From the NCBI GenBank assembly GCA_964606895.1, contig CAZSHX010000013.1, positions 6,839 through 70,838 on the forward strand: a stretch of 64,000 nt of DNA, read 5' to 3'. The translations under genes were made by a program, and so were the position numbers. Below the pieces are notes generated by a model. That model saw only the letters and a list, made by a program, of their open reading frames with translations. It had not been told where the DNA came from and ran no database searches. This DNA is from CAZSHX01 sp964606895 (GTDB lineage Bacteria; Bacteroidota; Ignavibacteria; Kapaibacteriales; UBA2268). Numbering within the stretch: the stretch's first letter is position 1; the number at the start of each line of letters is the position of its first letter. This document shows, in pieces, positions 35,663-44,768 of the stretch.

Positions 35663-37871
35663 TAAGATTAAATCACAAGCAAGAGAGGTTGAGAATATTA
35701 ACCATTATCTTGAAACCGCAATGAAAAATGTTACAGGTGCAATTAGTTCAACCAGAAATGGCAACCGAACGATTACCATCAATTCTTCCTCATACTCTAT
35801 TGGACGTATATTTGGATATGCAAGACAAAACAATATGCAATTATCCATGTCAGAGCTTGACGCAAAAATGATAATCTACAATGCATGCGAAAAAATGCCC
35901 GAACCATTTATTGACCAAAATTTCCATAACATTGTAATCAGAGGGTTCCATGATGGCTTGTCAAATCCGAAAGATTTTGGACAAAATGAATTTTCTAGAC
36001 AAAGCAATATTGATTCCAGCCCGAAAATGTCATCAGACACGCCACCCAAATACCATGTCCGATTTTTAGAGCCTTGGAATCCCAAAAGACGGTTCGCTCA
36101 TCTGGAATTGAAAGGGAATCAATTATCCGGGTTTGATGAAGACAACATCCAAATTCTAAGCAATAAAGGTTTTTTCATCTCTGTTGAAACACTTGATCGG
36201 CTGAATGTTAAACTGATTAAATCACCCTTGGCAATGGTTTATCCTTGGGGAACATCCAACTTTTGTTTTAACCCACAAGAAAAAGAAATATCACTGTATG
36301 TGGAGGGGAGGTCAGACTTGCTCAGTGCTGTTGAGTTACAACTTCAAAAAAATTACAGTTTGATTTCTCTTTATAATAAGGAGTCAAAAATCGAAATCTC
36401 AAATCTGGAGAATGTCATATTATTGGACCAAGACGATAATTCTGACAATTGGCTTTCAAGAGTGATAAGCAAACCGCAGGATTCTGTTTTCAAGTTCATT
36501 AAATCACCAACAGGTAAGGACCTAAGAGACTGGATGCCCTCTTTTGACATGAATGAATTCTTGAAACTGCTTGATGTAGCAGAAGTTGTGTCAATGGTAA
36601 AGGGTGAGGATATTGAAGGAAATATCGGAATCGTAGAAGATCAGGTTCAAAAACCTTTAGATGCGGAAATTGATGAAATTGTTTTTCAGCAACTTCCAGA
36701 GCCCTTGAAATATGCATGCCAACTCTTTGAGGCAAAGCATGAAAAAGAAATGTTTCTGTTATCAGCTATAGTAACATTAAGTGCTTGTTTCCCGAAAGTT
36801 TATGGGGTCTATGACGATAAAAAAGTATTTTCCAATTTATTTCTTTTTATCATGGCTCCAGCCAGCTCTGGTAAAGGAGTAATAAGCTTCGCAAAGCAAC
36901 TGATTGGAAAAATAAATACTAAGGATGGGCTTGACACAAATAGTCTGGTAATACCGGCAAACTCGACTTCGACGAGGACTTTTGAATTACTCAACAGAAA
37001 TGCAGGCTCAGGGTTAATTTTTGAGTCAGAGGGAGATACATTAACCGCCAGTTTTAAAACAGAACATGGCAACTATTCCGATGCTTTGCGAAAAGCATTC
37101 CATCATGAAGCCATCAGTTTCTCGAGACGTAAGGGGAATGAACATGTAGTGATGAACGAACCCAAATTGAGTGTAGTACTTACAGGTACCATAAATCAGG
37201 TGAAATCCCTTATTACAAATACGGAGAATGGCTTATTCAGCCGCTTCTGTTTCTATTTAATAAATTCAAACCCTGAATTCAAAAACGTCTTCAATTTCAA
37301 GAAAACACCCATTTATGAGGAATTTGATCTTTTGTCACCCAAAATTTTTGAATTGTATCAAGATATTGAATCGAGAGAGAATGAGCTGATGTTTGATTTA
37401 ACTGCTGAACAGAAGCAAGAGCTGGTTGATTCATTTGCATCATTGCAGGATGAGTTCATTGTTTTTTTTGGAGGTGATTCAGTTGCAACTATCAGAAGGC
37501 TATGCTTGATATATTTTAGGATATGCATGGTTTTTACAATTTTACGTAATGCTCAAAACATTAGTACCAGCGACGAGATAATTTGTAATGCTGAGGACTA
37601 TCAATCAGTAAAGATTATAATGAAGGTCATTCTTAATCATGTGAAAAGAATTCTCCCCGAATTTTTGGCACCAAAAAGCAGATTAATCAATAATTTGGTG
37701 CAGAATGAGTTTTTTTTAGTATTGCCAGAATCCTTCAAACGAAAAGAGGGTCTAACGATGGGCGAGAATATGGGTTTGAAAAGAGCTACAATTGACAGGA
37801 TGTTTAATAATGCAAATTTATTTAAAAAATCTGAGAAGTTTGGAAGTTATAAGAAAATAGAAATTGTTTAG
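35655..37871 (+). CDS. Toprim-like / DUF3987 primase-helicase-type protein of a mobile element
   Basis: The 738-aa protein starts at ATG 35655 with AGGAAAGAGG as ribosome site; the frame is open upstream but overlaps the HTH gene. Residues ~210-265 look Toprim-like (LYVEGRSDLLSAVEL, then VILLDQDDNS). Residues ~340-720 are a DUF3987 ATPase: LPEPLKYACQLFEAKHEKE, Walker A APASSGKGV (~403), and an acidic strand LIFESEGD. Families with this layout act in replication of integrative elements and plasmids. It supports the view that 33.9-38.3 kb is mobile. Confidence 0.85.
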   Translation: MNNKIKSQAREVENINHYLETAMKNVTGAISSTRNGNRTITINSSSYSIGRIFGYARQNNMQLSMSELDAKMIIYNACEKMPEPFIDQNFHNIVIRGFHDGLSNPKDFGQNEFSRQSNIDSSPKMSSDTPPKYHVRFLEPWNPKRRFAHLELKGNQLSGFDEDNIQILSNKGFFISVETLDRLNVKLIKSPLAMVYPWGTSNFCFNPQEKEISLYVEGRSDLLSAVELQLQKNYSLISLYNKESKIEISNLENVILLDQDDNSDNWLSRVISKPQDSVFKFIKSPTGKDLRDWMPSFDMNEFLKLLDVAEVVSMVKGEDIEGNIGIVEDQVQKPLDAEIDEIVFQQLPEPLKYACQLFEAKHEKEMFLLSAIVTLSACFPKVYGVYDDKKVFSNLFLFIMAPASSGKGVISFAKQLIGKINTKDGLDTNSLVIPANSTSTRTFELLNRNAGSGLIFESEGDTLTASFKTEHGNYSDALRKAFHHEAISFSRRKGNEHVVMNEPKLSVVLTGTINQVKSLITNTENGLFSRFCFYLINSNPEFKNVFNFKKTPIYEEFDLLSPKIFELYQDIESRENELMFDLTAEQKQELVDSFASLQDEFIVFFGGDSVATIRRLCLIYFRICMVFTILRNAQNISTSDEIICNAEDYQSVKIIMKVILNHVKRILPEFLAPKSRLINNLVQNEFFLVLPESFKRKEGLTMGENMGLKRATIDRMFNNANLFKKSEKFGSYKKIEIV

Positions 37872-37882
37872 AGTACCCTTGA

Positions 37883-37970
37883 TTGAGTAAGTGAGAACGT
37901 GAGTAACTTTTTTTCAACCGATTAATTCTCTACTTTCACGAATTTACTCACTTACCCACTTACTCATCAA
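37883..37970 (+). promoter_or_regulatory. Inverted repeat built from GAGTAAGTG-like units
   Basis: The arm 37883-37906 (TTGAGTAAGTGAG, then AACGTGAGTAA) pairs with 37944-37967 at about 20 of 24 positions. Each arm itself contains two GAGTAAGTG/GTGAGTAA units, giving four related sites. It lies between the DUF3987 gene and the small HTH gene. An operator, iteron-like origin or terminator are all possible. Confidence 0.6.
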
Positions 37971-38002
37971 TATTTTTTAATTTTATTTACAAAGGAGTTA
38001 TT

Positions 38003-38287
38003 ATGATTGACATTAATGCAGACTTTCCATACCTGACACCTTCTCAGGTTCGATGGATGTTCAAAAGAACTATACCCAGACTCTACAAACGTCAGCTTAC
38101 TGATATTGCCGGAGTTAATATCAGAGCAATTCATTACTGGTTAAGCGACAGCAGGGAATTTGTTCCGATAAAAGCGGTTCAAGCTATTAAATTGCTGTTC
38201 GATTCATCTCAAATGATGCAGTTCCGAGCTATATCCCAGCTTTATAATAATTATGTGTTGGAAGGAAAAATTATTGAAAATTATTGA
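38003..38287 (+). CDS. Small helix-turn-helix-like protein
   Basis: The 94-aa protein is all helical. Residues ~24-60 (IPRLYKRQLTDIAGVNIRAIHYWLSDSREFVPIKAVQAI) look like a helix-turn-helix that recognises DNA. A strong ribosome site (AAAGGAGTTATT) precedes the ATG. It follows the inverted repeat at 37883 and closes the mobile segment. It is probably a regulator or replication accessory; no named family is claimed. Confidence 0.7.
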   Translation: MIDINADFPYLTPSQVRWMFKRTIPRLYKRQLTDIAGVNIRAIHYWLSDSREFVPIKAVQAIKLLFDSSQMMQFRAISQLYNNYVLEGKIIENY

Positions 38288-38418
38288 TGGCATCAAAGCC
38301 GCCACAGATAAGCTTGCAGTTCATGATTTTTTTCACCCCTTTGAAACCGATTTTGGCAAGTTTAAAGCCTTATCTTAATTCTTAGGCTATACTCGAGCTT
38401 GGAGATTTCGATTAACCC

Positions 38419-38466
38419 TGTTGCTAATAATCCGAGCCGGACCCGGAGGGCCGGATTTTAGCAATA
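38419..38466. repeat. GC-rich imperfect hairpin with extrahelical bases
   Basis: The arms TTGCTAA-t-AATCCG-a-GCC and GGC-CGGATT-TTAGCAA pair over 16 bp with two unpaired bases, both on the left arm, around a GGACCCGGAG loop. It is strikingly GC-rich for this region. No T-tract follows, so it is not a plain terminator. Confidence 0.6.
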
Positions 38467-38671
38467 GGAATTGTGTTAAAAGAAAATATCCAATCTGAAC
38501 AAGCAGTTGAGTGTCAATGCTCAAAAAAGTTCTCGTTACAAAATGGATAAGATTACTATTCGGTTTGTACGAGGCGGAAGTGTTGCTTCTGGTGGTCTGT
38601 CATATTGCTTTTTCAAACTCTCGATAGGAGAAGAGCCTTCCGCTCCAACATCCATGACTATCTTCATTTAA

Positions 38672-38722
38672 AAAGCCGCTCAATTCAGGCGAGAAGCCTT
38701 GTATGGAATTGAATGAGGCTTT
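38672..38722. repeat. Imperfect hairpin AAAGCC-CTCAATTC
   Basis: AAAGCCGCTCAATTC (38672) pairs with GAATTGAATGAGGCTTT (38706-38722) apart from small bulges, enclosing a 19-nt loop. A second perfect 8-bp stem (TTGTAAAT / ATTTACAA) follows directly at 38730-38750. Confidence 0.55.
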
Positions 38723-39617
38723 AAATTCCTTGTAAATTGCCTATTTACAAGCCGATTCTGAGCGATTTTTTCTTTAAAATTCTCTGAATCCTACAGTATT
38801 GCCTAATTTTGATGCAATGTATTGTCATTTGTTGCACTTAAAATTCTCACTCATTGCATCTTTACGTACATTTGTCTTGCACTCACTGCACTGAATTAAG
38901 CGGATTTAGAGAAATTTAGAGCGTACATTGAAAGAATTAGAGCGTACATTGACAAATTCGGTGGAAAAATATCCTTTCTTGACAACTTTGGAAGCCATCG
39001 GAAGTTTCGGCACTCCTTTTTTAATCTATTTGTTAACTTTAAGGCTGAGTTGGGAGACAAAACAGGAGCAAAATTCGAATGATTGGCAGTGTGTACCGGA
39101 AAAACTAAAGAAAACGGAGCATTATTTTGATGAGCAGTGGATTTATACCAAAAATTTTCGGATTCAGTCTGTAACACCCTACGAAATTCAATATCCTCCA
39201 GCGACACGGGAGTCATTACCTGAAATATTAAAGAAACGTCGGATTTTCTTATTATTTTGATGATGAGATTTTTTTCTGTATCACAATGATTTAGAGGATT
39301 GCCAAGTTCCCAATTCTTTAATCGAAGGATATTTGAGCAGAAGGTGACTGTGCCAAACCAAAATGAAAAACTATAAGTTCCGCAAATGAGATCACCTTCA
39401 AATTATACTTTCAGTTGATATACTCATCATGAAAATGCCATCCTTATTTCAAACTTTTTACATTGAAAATCTAAAAGCATGAAAATCTGAAAAATGATTC
39501 GGGATTTTAGTCCGATAACAAGCCTTGAATGTCAAAAAAAATTTGAATCACGAAAATAATTACAATGTTGCCGAAGATTCGCACTAATACAAAATGGCCT
39601 GGACACATTTATTCAAC

Positions 39618-40901
39618 CTATTGATAAATCCAAGCTTCAAATTTTGTCTTGATACTATCCTGCAAAGCTTTGACTATATTGCTACCATTCACCGAATATT
39701 CTGGGATGGCAAGTGATATTAGACTGCATTCCTTATTCACTATGTCGTTGTTCGGAGTCGGAAAATATGTACCCTTTATATCTTTTGTTTCATTGCCGGG
39801 GTAAACCATGGCAACTTTCTTTGCATTGAAATATTCGTGATATACGTACATCTGCCTTAAATCCTCCGGGGATGGGTTGAAGCCATTTAGATTTTTCCAT
39901 TTTGTATCTAAAATCAAATTTTCATTTCCAATCCTTACCCAAATGTCAGGTCTCATTTGAGATTTGTAGCCGAACTCGGGCTTCCAAAAGTTTTTTGATG
40001 TTTGTGCAGTTACGATTGCATTTCCCTTTAAAGCTTTCCGCAAACTTACATAAACAAACTGCTCCCATAATTTGTTCATATCGAACATCAATGCCAGAAC
40101 ATGATTTCTGCCACTTATTAAATCAGGATGGTATTGAAGTAAAATTAATTTTGAAATTTCTATAGCTTTTTTATAAGCAAGTGTCTTCCTGTTGAATACA
40201 ATATTGCTGAAAGTTGCTTCAGAAATTTTCAAGTCAGGCATCTCAGGAAAATCCAGCAATAAAGCACCAATATGGCTATGCAACAAGGCATTTGTATTAA
40301 TTTGTTTGATCAAACAAATAGCTTTGTAAAGAATAATATGGAGTTTATGTTCGACATCATAAGTTGAATTGTGGACATAAAATCTTTCCTGATGAACCAG
40401 ATTTTGCTGAATGTGCTTACTAAACTGTATGTTACCTTTCAAAACAGTTTCATTGCTCTCCTTTTTTCGGTATTGTTTAACCAGCCCACTATGCAATAAA
40501 TAGCTCACTTCGTTGATAAACAATTCAAAGTAAAGATCGAGAACCGTGTTGGATTTAATTTTCAAATGGCTGTCGCTGGTTGACTTAATCTCAAAACTAC
40601 CTACAGTTCGGAGCATCCCGATTAATATATTTCTCCATTTCTTTTCTTCAATCTTTGAATCTTCAGTTTTGTCTGCTTTAGGTAATACTTCAATTAAAGT
40701 GCCGCCTACTTGGATAACTCCGACGTATTCTTTAAACCGTATGCCCTTATGAATCAAAGAGAAGAATGGAACGCCAGTTTTTCCATAATACTTTTGTAAA
40801 GCTTCAAGCTTGGATTCATCAAATATAATCCCATCAAACTCCTGACCAAGCTTGATGGTTTGATGTTCAAAAACTGTTATTTGTTTTCTTTTAATTCGCA
40901 A
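39618..40901 (-). CDS. mcrC: McrC, nuclease subunit of type IV McrBC restriction system
   Basis: The 427-aa protein has the McrC N-terminal region (FEHQTIKLGQ, GVIQVGGTLIEVLPK) and a C-terminal PD-(D/E)xK nuclease: MRPDIWVRIGNENLILDTKWK gives the Asp, Asp and Lys residues. McrC joins the GTPase McrB and cleaves modified foreign DNA. It starts 1 bp after the mcrB stop codon on the same strand, the standard operon order. Length is normal for a full-length McrC. Confidence 0.9.
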   Translation of the reverse strand: MRIKRKQITVFEHQTIKLGQEFDGIIFDESKLEALQKYYGKTGVPFFSLIHKGIRFKEYVGVIQVGGTLIEVLPKADKTEDSKIEEKKWRNILIGMLRTVGSFEIKSTSDSHLKIKSNTVLDLYFELFINEVSYLLHSGLVKQYRKKESNETVLKGNIQFSKHIQQNLVHQERFYVHNSTYDVEHKLHIILYKAICLIKQINTNALLHSHIGALLLDFPEMPDLKISEATFSNIVFNRKTLAYKKAIEISKLILLQYHPDLISGRNHVLALMFDMNKLWEQFVYVSLRKALKGNAIVTAQTSKNFWKPEFGYKSQMRPDIWVRIGNENLILDTKWKNLNGFNPSPEDLRQMYVYHEYFNAKKVAMVYPGNETKDIKGTYFPTPNNDIVNKECSLISLAIPEYSVNGSNIVKALQDSIKTKFEAWIYQ

Positions 40902-40902
40902 A

Positions 40903-43179
40903 CTACTTTTTATATAATATATTTATGGAATTTCTAAATTCTTCATCGGACATTTTGCTGATATCTTTGAGTTTGTAAATAATCTTCTCGGAAAATTCTG
41001 AAGCGTCATATTCGCCGAAATCAGCAAAAATATTTTCATCAGAAGTCTCCACCGTTCCAAAGAAACCTTTGCCTAAAACAAGACCTATCTTTCCAAAATC
41101 GCCAAAGAAATATTCCTGCAACAGAGGGATGATTTTATTTCGAAACGTTATTCTCAGGTCATTCAGATTTTCAACAGTCAAGAAGTAGCTATGTCCTATC
41201 AAATGGTCTTTGTCAAGCAACTTTTCAATCCTGAAATTAATGGTTTTGAGAAGAATTACCAAATCAATCTCACCCATTTTTCCAGTTTTATCTTTTAGTT
41301 TTCCTTGGGTTGCTATCAATTCGGGTTCGGGTTGATATTCAACAAAGCTGAACCTTCTTCTCAATGCTGTGTCGAGAGCTTCAATGCTCCTGTCGGCAGT
41401 ATTCATAGTACCAATTATATAAAGATTTGGAGGGACAGAAAATGACTTTTTTGAATATGGCAAAATCGTCTCCAAAGCCTCAGATTTGCCTTCCCTTTTG
41501 TCCTCCTCAATCAACGTAATCAGTTCTCCAAAAATATTTGCAATGTTGCCTCGGTTTATTTCATCTATGATGAGGACATGATTTCGCTTAGTTTCAGGGG
41601 TAATTCCCTTAACCAAATTTTTGAAGAATTCTTTTTTTATTTTTTCATTAAACATTAAATAAATTGTCTGCTGTGAGAAATTTCTTTCATAGACTTCTGA
41701 TACAGAAATATCAATATCTTTCAACAACCATTTTACTTTACGAAACTGATGATAATCATTACCAAAAATATTCTGATTAAAGTAATAATCCCCATCGACA
41801 ATCCCTATGGCTTTGATCTTTGTAGTTCCATTACTTACAAAAATCATATCACCTTTTTTCAGCCAAAATTTGATGCATTTGATTGCTGTTACGGCATAGC
41901 TCGATTTAATCTCATTCTTTAATAGAAAAGGACGCACGTCATCCTCGCTACTAACATCTTTAAAATCAATGTATTCTCCCCAACCAATTACTATACAGTC
42001 ATTTTCAATGCAATATTTATAAATCTTTTCGGCTTCATCAGTACCGGCTCTCCCAAGTGATACTTTTGAAAAATTTATTTTGTCAAGGCTGTTAATCAAC
42101 TCATCAGTGAACACATTGTTGCTGATGCTTTGAAGGTTAATACTGCTTTTGCTTTTGGATGCTATACTTTTAAATATTCCATCTTCAATTGTATATTTTA
42201 ATGAACTAATATCCTCATCTTTATCTACTGCCAACTCACCTTCATCAACAATGGGCTTAATTCCCTCAATGAAATCTTCATACGAAAACGACTGGTGGAA
42301 AGTAGCAAACTCGATTCTACCATCATTTTTATACTGCTTGTAAATATCATTCAGAGATTTCCTATCAGAATACTTTTCATTAAACTCACTATCGTCCAAT
42401 TCTTCAATTATTTTGACAGCTAAATCCTTCGTATGATAGGTCTTTCCGGTTCCCGGAGGACCATATAAAATAGTATTTAATGGATAATTCATAATTTTCT
42501 CCTCAACTTTTTTATCAGATATCATGTAATTTGTTACCCAGATGACATCTTGGGTTAAAACATTTAAATTCTCATCTTTGTAACAGGAATCATCTAAATG
42601 ATTTTTATTATTATTTACGAGTTCGATGTCTTTCTTGATTTCTTCTTTTAACTCTTCGGCAAGGTCATAAGCCAGCAACTGTTTATTAATGTCATTTCCT
42701 TGGAATTTTATCCCAAAATAATTATAAAACACTCGAGTATAGGCTGTAGAAATATAGAAATAGTATTTTTCAGGATATTTGAATGACAAATATACCGAAA
42801 TTGATCTTGTGGATTGATCGTGATGGGCATTTAATTCTTTTGATTGCCTTTTGAATTGATTAATCCTTGATTTCAAATCAAGACTCTCATTGTATAATGC
42901 TCTGAACATTTCCCTTACATACTCGGGATTATCTTTTGCAAATTCAAGAATCATTTTTTTAGCAAAGAAATGTGCTGAACTTAGTAGATTATCAGCAAGG
43001 GATAGGCTTTCATTCAACATTTTCACAAAATCATCTCCCTCCAAATTCCAACTATCTTGAAACTTTTTTATCGCTTTCCATTTATAGATTTCATTATAAG
43101 TTTCTAATTTAATTGACTCTTTGTATTTTGCAAGAATCAATTTAATTACAGCTTTTTTATCTTTTAAAAATTCCCTCAT
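40903..43179 (-). CDS. mcrB: McrB, AAA+ GTPase of type IV restriction system, with inserted PUA/EVE-like segment
   Basis: The 758-aa protein has an N-terminal recognition region (residues ~1-220, helical, SVYLSFKYPEKYYFYIS). The AAA+ domain has Walker A GPPGTGKT (~237), FATFHQSFSYEDFIEG, Walker B LIIDEINRGN (~535), and GTMNTADRSIEALDTALRRRF. Between box FHQSFSYEDF and Walker B lies a ~140-residue insertion (GWGEYIDFKDV, FWLKKGDMIFVSNGTTKIKAIGIVDG) that resembles an EVE/PUA-like modified-base reader. It moves DNA and activates McrC. The pair is a restriction system against modified phage DNA. Confidence 0.9.
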   Translation of the reverse strand: MREFLKDKKAVIKLILAKYKESIKLETYNEIYKWKAIKKFQDSWNLEGDDFVKMLNESLSLADNLLSSAHFFAKKMILEFAKDNPEYVREMFRALYNESLDLKSRINQFKRQSKELNAHHDQSTRSISVYLSFKYPEKYYFYISTAYTRVFYNYFGIKFQGNDINKQLLAYDLAEELKEEIKKDIELVNNNKNHLDDSCYKDENLNVLTQDVIWVTNYMISDKKVEEKIMNYPLNTILYGPPGTGKTYHTKDLAVKIIEELDDSEFNEKYSDRKSLNDIYKQYKNDGRIEFATFHQSFSYEDFIEGIKPIVDEGELAVDKDEDISSLKYTIEDGIFKSIASKSKSSINLQSISNNVFTDELINSLDKINFSKVSLGRAGTDEAEKIYKYCIENDCIVIGWGEYIDFKDVSSEDDVRPFLLKNEIKSSYAVTAIKCIKFWLKKGDMIFVSNGTTKIKAIGIVDGDYYFNQNIFGNDYHQFRKVKWLLKDIDISVSEVYERNFSQQTIYLMFNEKIKKEFFKNLVKGITPETKRNHVLIIDEINRGNIANIFGELITLIEEDKREGKSEALETILPYSKKSFSVPPNLYIIGTMNTADRSIEALDTALRRRFSFVEYQPEPELIATQGKLKDKTGKMGEIDLVILLKTINFRIEKLLDKDHLIGHSYFLTVENLNDLRITFRNKIIPLLQEYFFGDFGKIGLVLGKGFFGTVETSDENIFADFGEYDASEFSEKIIYKLKDISKMSDEEFRNSINILYKK

Positions 43180-43354
43180 AAATCTTTGTCTCTTTTACTG
43201 AAAATTAACTTATCAAGTTACCAAATAAACACTTCTCATCCAAATAATTGATTGTCCCATGGAATTATTATTTCGACATTTATGAGTTTAAAATGACGGT
43301 CAGGATAATTATGCTATCCCCATTCCCAATATCCGATTCTTAACCAACTAACAA

Positions 43355-43384
43355 AACATGGGAGCCGAAACTCCCATGTTTATA
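43355..43384. terminator. Terminator downstream of the 43409 gene
   Basis: A perfect 10-bp stem AACATGGGAG / CTCCCATGTT with a 6-nt loop. It lies 25 bp past the stop of the minus-strand T9SS gene and also separates it from mcrB. Confidence 0.85.
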
Positions 43385-43408
43385 AAAATATAATTCAACA
43401 GTTGCTCC

Positions 43409-44719
43409 CTACTCCTTCACCACTTTCTGCACAAAGATATTCCCACCATGGATTACTTGGAGTGTATAGACTCCTGCTGCCCATTTACTGATGTCAACTT
43501 CTTCAGTGAAAGTACTGCTAGCTTCAAATGAAAGATTGACAAGTTCTTGACCTAAGATATTTGTAATTCTAAGCTCAGAATTAACTTTTTCCTTGAAATT
43601 TCCATTCACGGTAACAAAGGCTTTAGCCGGGTTAGGATAGACTGATATATCATCAGTTTCAAAACTATTGATACCATCATCATCACCAATGACCACTCTA
43701 CCGCTTTTGGGATAAACAGTCATTGAAAATGACTTTTCGATTGAGGCACATCCGTTTGCATCAGTAGCAGTAACATAGAATTTATATGTGCCAGCTTTTA
43801 GAGTACTGAATTCAGGATTTGAACTTGTTGAAGTCCATCCGGCTCTGTTTGTCCAACTAAAAGTATAAGGCGGTGTACCAATAGACATTGTAATTAAACT
43901 GCCCAAATCAATCATTTCACCAGTTTTGAATTTGACAGTACCAGGTTTGAAAGTTATAACAGGCTGTTTGAATACTGAAACATGAAGTGTAGCACTGGCT
44001 GTAGTTTTGGTTACGAGGTCAGTTACAGTCAACGTATAATCATCAGGCATTGTAACTTTCAATAAAGTAGCATTTGTTATGTTCGGATCCCTCATTCCTC
44101 TGCTCTGCAACCATTTAACTTTATACTGTCCTGAGCCGCCTCTAACAGTAATGTCCTTTCCATCCTTGTCGATAGTTCCAAGATTAAGAGGGAAACTCCA
44201 ACATCCTGCTTTATCCTCCAATGTTATAATAAGTTCGGGATATTCGGCAACCTCAAAAGTACCTGATGTTTGGTCTGATACTGATAGATTATTAAGGTCA
44301 CTTATTCTAACTAAATAGTTCTTTGAGGCAATTTTTGGAACTGTCCACTGATAACTACCGGTAGAAGCCGGTTGGGCAAAGATTATAACAAACCAGTTTA
44401 AACCATTGTTTGTCGAATATTCAAGTTTTACGGTTGAAATTCCACTTTGGTTCCAGGTTATATTATACTTTTGATTGTAGAATAATTTCAGACCAGCTGT
44501 TGGTGTAATCAGCTTAACAGCATTTAGATTCTTTGCAATTCTGTTCCCAAGTTCGTCGTAAGTATATTCAACCGAATAACCGTTAGAAGACTGAACTTTT
44601 GTTAATCTGTTAAGTTTATCGTAAGTGTAAGTTGATTGATTTTCTTGTGAATTAGCTATAACTGTAACAAGAAAAATAATCAAATATATTAATATTTTTA
44701 AATTATTCATTTTAAACAT
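43409..44719 (-). CDS. T9SS-secreted protein with two YD/RHS repeats and Ig-like domains
   Basis: The 436-aa protein starts at ATG 44719 (AAAGGTAAAAG upstream); ATG 44710 is an alternative, and a non-ATG start at 44767 is rejected. A signal peptide (ILIYLIIFLVTVIANS) is followed by two YD repeats (YTYDKLNRLTKV, VEYTYDELGNRIAKN). Next come a ~90-residue beta domain (GLKLFYNQKYNITWNQSG) and two Ig/PKD-like segments. The end is a T9SS domain (DISVYPNPAKAFVTVNG to FVQKVVKE). It lies 50 bp after the RHS gene and reads like a separately exported, T9SS-tagged tail of an RHS protein. A truncated copy of its 3' end lies at 55527. Confidence 0.85.
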   Translation of the reverse strand: MFKMNNLKILIYLIIFLVTVIANSQENQSTYTYDKLNRLTKVQSSNGYSVEYTYDELGNRIAKNLNAVKLITPTAGLKLFYNQKYNITWNQSGISTVKLEYSTNNGLNWFVIIFAQPASTGSYQWTVPKIASKNYLVRISDLNNLSVSDQTSGTFEVAEYPELIITLEDKAGCWSFPLNLGTIDKDGKDITVRGGSGQYKVKWLQSRGMRDPNITNATLLKVTMPDDYTLTVTDLVTKTTASATLHVSVFKQPVITFKPGTVKFKTGEMIDLGSLITMSIGTPPYTFSWTNRAGWTSTSSNPEFSTLKAGTYKFYVTATDANGCASIEKSFSMTVYPKSGRVVIGDDDGINSFETDDISVYPNPAKAFVTVNGNFKEKVNSELRITNILGQELVNLSFEASSTFTEEVDISKWAAGVYTLQVIHGGNIFVQKVVKE

Positions 44720-44768
44720 AATTTCTTTTACCTTTTTTATTCTTTTTACTAAATTGAAATAAATCACA

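Larger units (their letters stand above)
38288..39617. other. Hairpin-rich non-coding region, 1.3 kb
   Basis: It holds several hairpins, best at 38419-38466 and 38672-38722, listed separately. A 9-bp inverted repeat (GATGCAATG 38811 / CATTGCATC 38852) also occurs. Two 16-bp direct repeats TTAGAGCGTACATTGA lie at 38916 and 38937. The only long plus-strand frame (open 38910-39260) begins with an LERTLKE heptad made by that repeat and lacks a start. It may be a decayed gene. The rest up to mcrC shows nothing coding. Confidence 0.55.

Noticed and set aside
37883..37970. CRISPR-like array
   Set aside because: There are only four short degenerate units in inverted arrangement, no spacers and no cas genes.
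38910..39260. Plus-strand gene of ~110 codons
   Set aside because: It has no ATG or ribosome site and starts in a direct repeat, and the antisense frame is equally open. Noted only as possible decay product.
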